Origin: Streptomyces anulatus
GTDB taxonomy: Bacteria; Actinomycetota; Actinomycetes; Streptomycetales; Streptomycetaceae
DNA length: 64,000 nt
Direction: 5' to 3'
Assembly (NCBI RefSeq): GCF_014650675.1
Contig: NZ_BMVK01000014.1
Location: forward strand, 124,001 to 188,000
Below, piece by piece: positions 62,793-64,000 of this stretch (within the stretch, counting starts at the first letter, position 1; each line of letters starts with the position of its first letter). Under the pieces are notes generated by a model. It saw only the letters and a list, made by a program, of their open reading frames with translations, did not search any database and was not told the origin of the DNA. A program made the position numbers and the translations under genes.

Positions 62793-64000
62793 CGGGCTGG
62801 TCTCCCGGCCCGTACACCGGTCCCCCGCCCCGCCCGCTCCACCAGCAGCCAGCCGCCCAGGGTCATCGCGACGGCGGCCGGGGCGCTGACCGGGATCGCG
62901 ATCAGCAGGGCCGTGCGGCCGTCCAGCAGGCCGCCGAAGCCGACCATGGACAGGCCCAGCACGCCGAGCAGGCAGAGCGTCGCGCCGAGGGCCGCGAGGG
63001 GGCCGGCTCCCGTGGACCCGGCGGCTCCGGGCGGAGCGGAGACGGGGCGTTCGAAGGCGCGGAAGGCGGCGACGAGCCCGGCGGTGAGGGCCGCCGCGAG
63101 GGCGATCCGCAGCGGGACCTGGGCCCACCAGGCGGCCGACGCCGGTGCGGGCAGCTCGACGTCGAGGGCGAGCATCGCCCCGTACACCCCGAACATCGCG
63201 GTGAGGTGCCAGAGGAACGCGGTCATCGCCACCCCGTTGGCCGCCACCACCGTGCGCCAGACCCGGGGGCGCTCCAGCAGGCGGACCGCCGGGGCGCGGA
63301 GCAGTTCGACCGCGCCGACGAGCCAGAGGCCGTGGCAGAGCAGGGCGAGGGTGGGCGGGGCCATGTTGCTGACCTTCTCGCCGGGCATCCCGACCATGGA
63401 CAGCGGGTACGGGCCGAACGCCACCAGCGCGCCGGCGGTGACCAGGCCCGCCCCGGCGAGGAGCGCGGGGCGGCGGATGCGGCCGTCGGCGCGCAGGAAG
63501 CCGAGCTGGTGGACGGCCAGCCAGACGAAGGCGAAGTTCAGGAACTCGACGTACGGGACTCCGGCCGCGAAGCGCAGCACGTCCACCGCGACCGCCGCCC
63601 CGGCCAGCCCGGCGAAGGCCCCCCAGCCGTACCGCTCGTGCAGCTTCAGCAGCGGCGGGGTGAACGCGACCATGGCCAGGTAGATCCCGATGAACCAGAG
63701 CGGCTGGGTCACCATGCGCAGGGTGACGCCGGTCAGTCCGCCGCCCCCGCCGAGGAGTTGGACCAGCAGCGCCGCCGCACCCCACACCAGGACGAAGACC
63801 ATGGTCGGGCGCAGCAGCCGCTGGAGCCGGGCGCGGAGGAAGGCCGAGTAGACGGAGTCCTCGGACCCCCCGGCCCCCTCGGGCCGCTCGGGCCGCTTGC
63901 GGAGCAGGGAGCGGTAGGACAGCGCGTGGGAGAAGCCGCCGACGAAGAAGAACACCGGCATGACCTGGAGCAGCCAGGTCAGCGGCTGGAGCGCCGGGAC
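62789..64000 (-). CDS. Acyltransferase-3-type membrane protein, 5' end missing
   Basis: The frame is open to the window edge, so the N-terminus lies beyond it. At least 403 residues with about ten membrane helices are visible. QVMPVFFFVGGFSHALSY near the edge, the basic loop LRARLQRLLRPT, and PLWFIGIYLAMVAFTPPLL are typical of acyltransferase family 3 (OafA/YrhL/NodX type), which acetylates or acylates cell-surface sugars or secondary metabolites. The catalytic His near the N-terminus would be outside the window. An ATG at 63961 exists but cuts into the conserved region and is not the likely start. Confidence 0.82.
   Translation of the reverse strand, partial: VPALQPLTWLLQVMPVFFFVGGFSHALSYRSLLRKRPERPEGAGGSEDSVYSAFLRARLQRLLRPTMVFVLVWGAAALLVQLLGGGGGLTGVTLRMVTQPLWFIGIYLAMVAFTPPLLKLHERYGWGAFAGLAGAAVAVDVLRFAAGVPYVEFLNFAFVWLAVHQLGFLRADGRIRRPALLAGAGLVTAGALVAFGPYPLSMVGMPGEKVSNMAPPTLALLCHGLWLVGAVELLRAPAVRLLERPRVWRTVVAANGVAMTAFLWHLTAMFGVYGAMLALDVELPAPASAAWWAQVPLRIALAAALTAGLVAAFRAFERPVSAPPGAAGSTGAGPLAALGATLCLLGVLGLSMVGFGGLLDGRTALLIAIPVSAPAAVAMTLGGWLLVERAGRGTGVRAGRPAR

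Overview
The window is high-GC actinobacterial chromosome, almost certainly Streptomyces. Evidence: G/C-saturated third codon positions, many GTG starts, a conservon (cvnABCD plus a cytochrome P450), FilP/DivIVA-like coiled-coil and AfsK-like PQQ-propeller proteins, and the core order mfd ... tRNA-Gln - glmU - prs - rplY - pth ... ppc ... tam/tamR ... galTEK, which I remember as a conserved Streptomyces chromosomal order. No rRNA, CRISPR array, integrase, transposase or replication origin was seen.

Layout. 1-5.7 kb is accessory: a SalK/SCO6745-type protein divergent from a TetR regulator, a lincosamide-nucleotidyltransferase homologue behind a four-codon leader ORF and a foldable leader, a secreted protein, a GntR/UTRA pair and an internally deleted ATPase. 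5.8-20.8 kb holds mfd, a two-HTH regulator, an I36 protease inhibitor, a MacB-like ABC exporter, an MFS pump, an FG-GAP protein and a self-controlled ArsR/VOC operon. 21-27.7 kb is a conservon with two P450s. 27.8-33.7 kb holds a coiled-coil protein and a compact locus in which toxin-type domains (WHH nuclease, two deaminase folds) lie beside or are fused to SUKH immunity domains; this is the most unusual part of the window. After a repeat-rich gap and an orphan histidine kinase come tRNA-Gln(UUG), glmU, prs, rplY, pth and ppc, then a desaturase/TetR operon, the tam-tamR divergon, a frameshifted response regulator, galTEK, a second degenerate response regulator, three tandem membrane-anchored PQQ propellers, an ABC-F ATPase, a pair of membrane-anchored unknowns and a cut-off acyltransferase.

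How it works together. The core genes serve repair (Mfd), cell-wall precursor supply (GlmU), nucleotide supply (Prs), translation (tRNA-Gln, L25, Pth) and carbon metabolism (Ppc, Tam, GalTEK). Many regulators sit next to the gene they probably control, with palindromes between them: TetR/SalK-like, ArsR/VOC, TamR/Tam and desaturase/TetR. At least eight genes have a TAnnnT-like -10 hexamer 6-8 nt before the start codon and no Shine-Dalgarno, so leaderless transcripts look common, especially for regulators. Gene boundaries were set by reading start codons, Shine-Dalgarno sequences and overlaps; all functions are inferred from motifs read by eye, with no database search.
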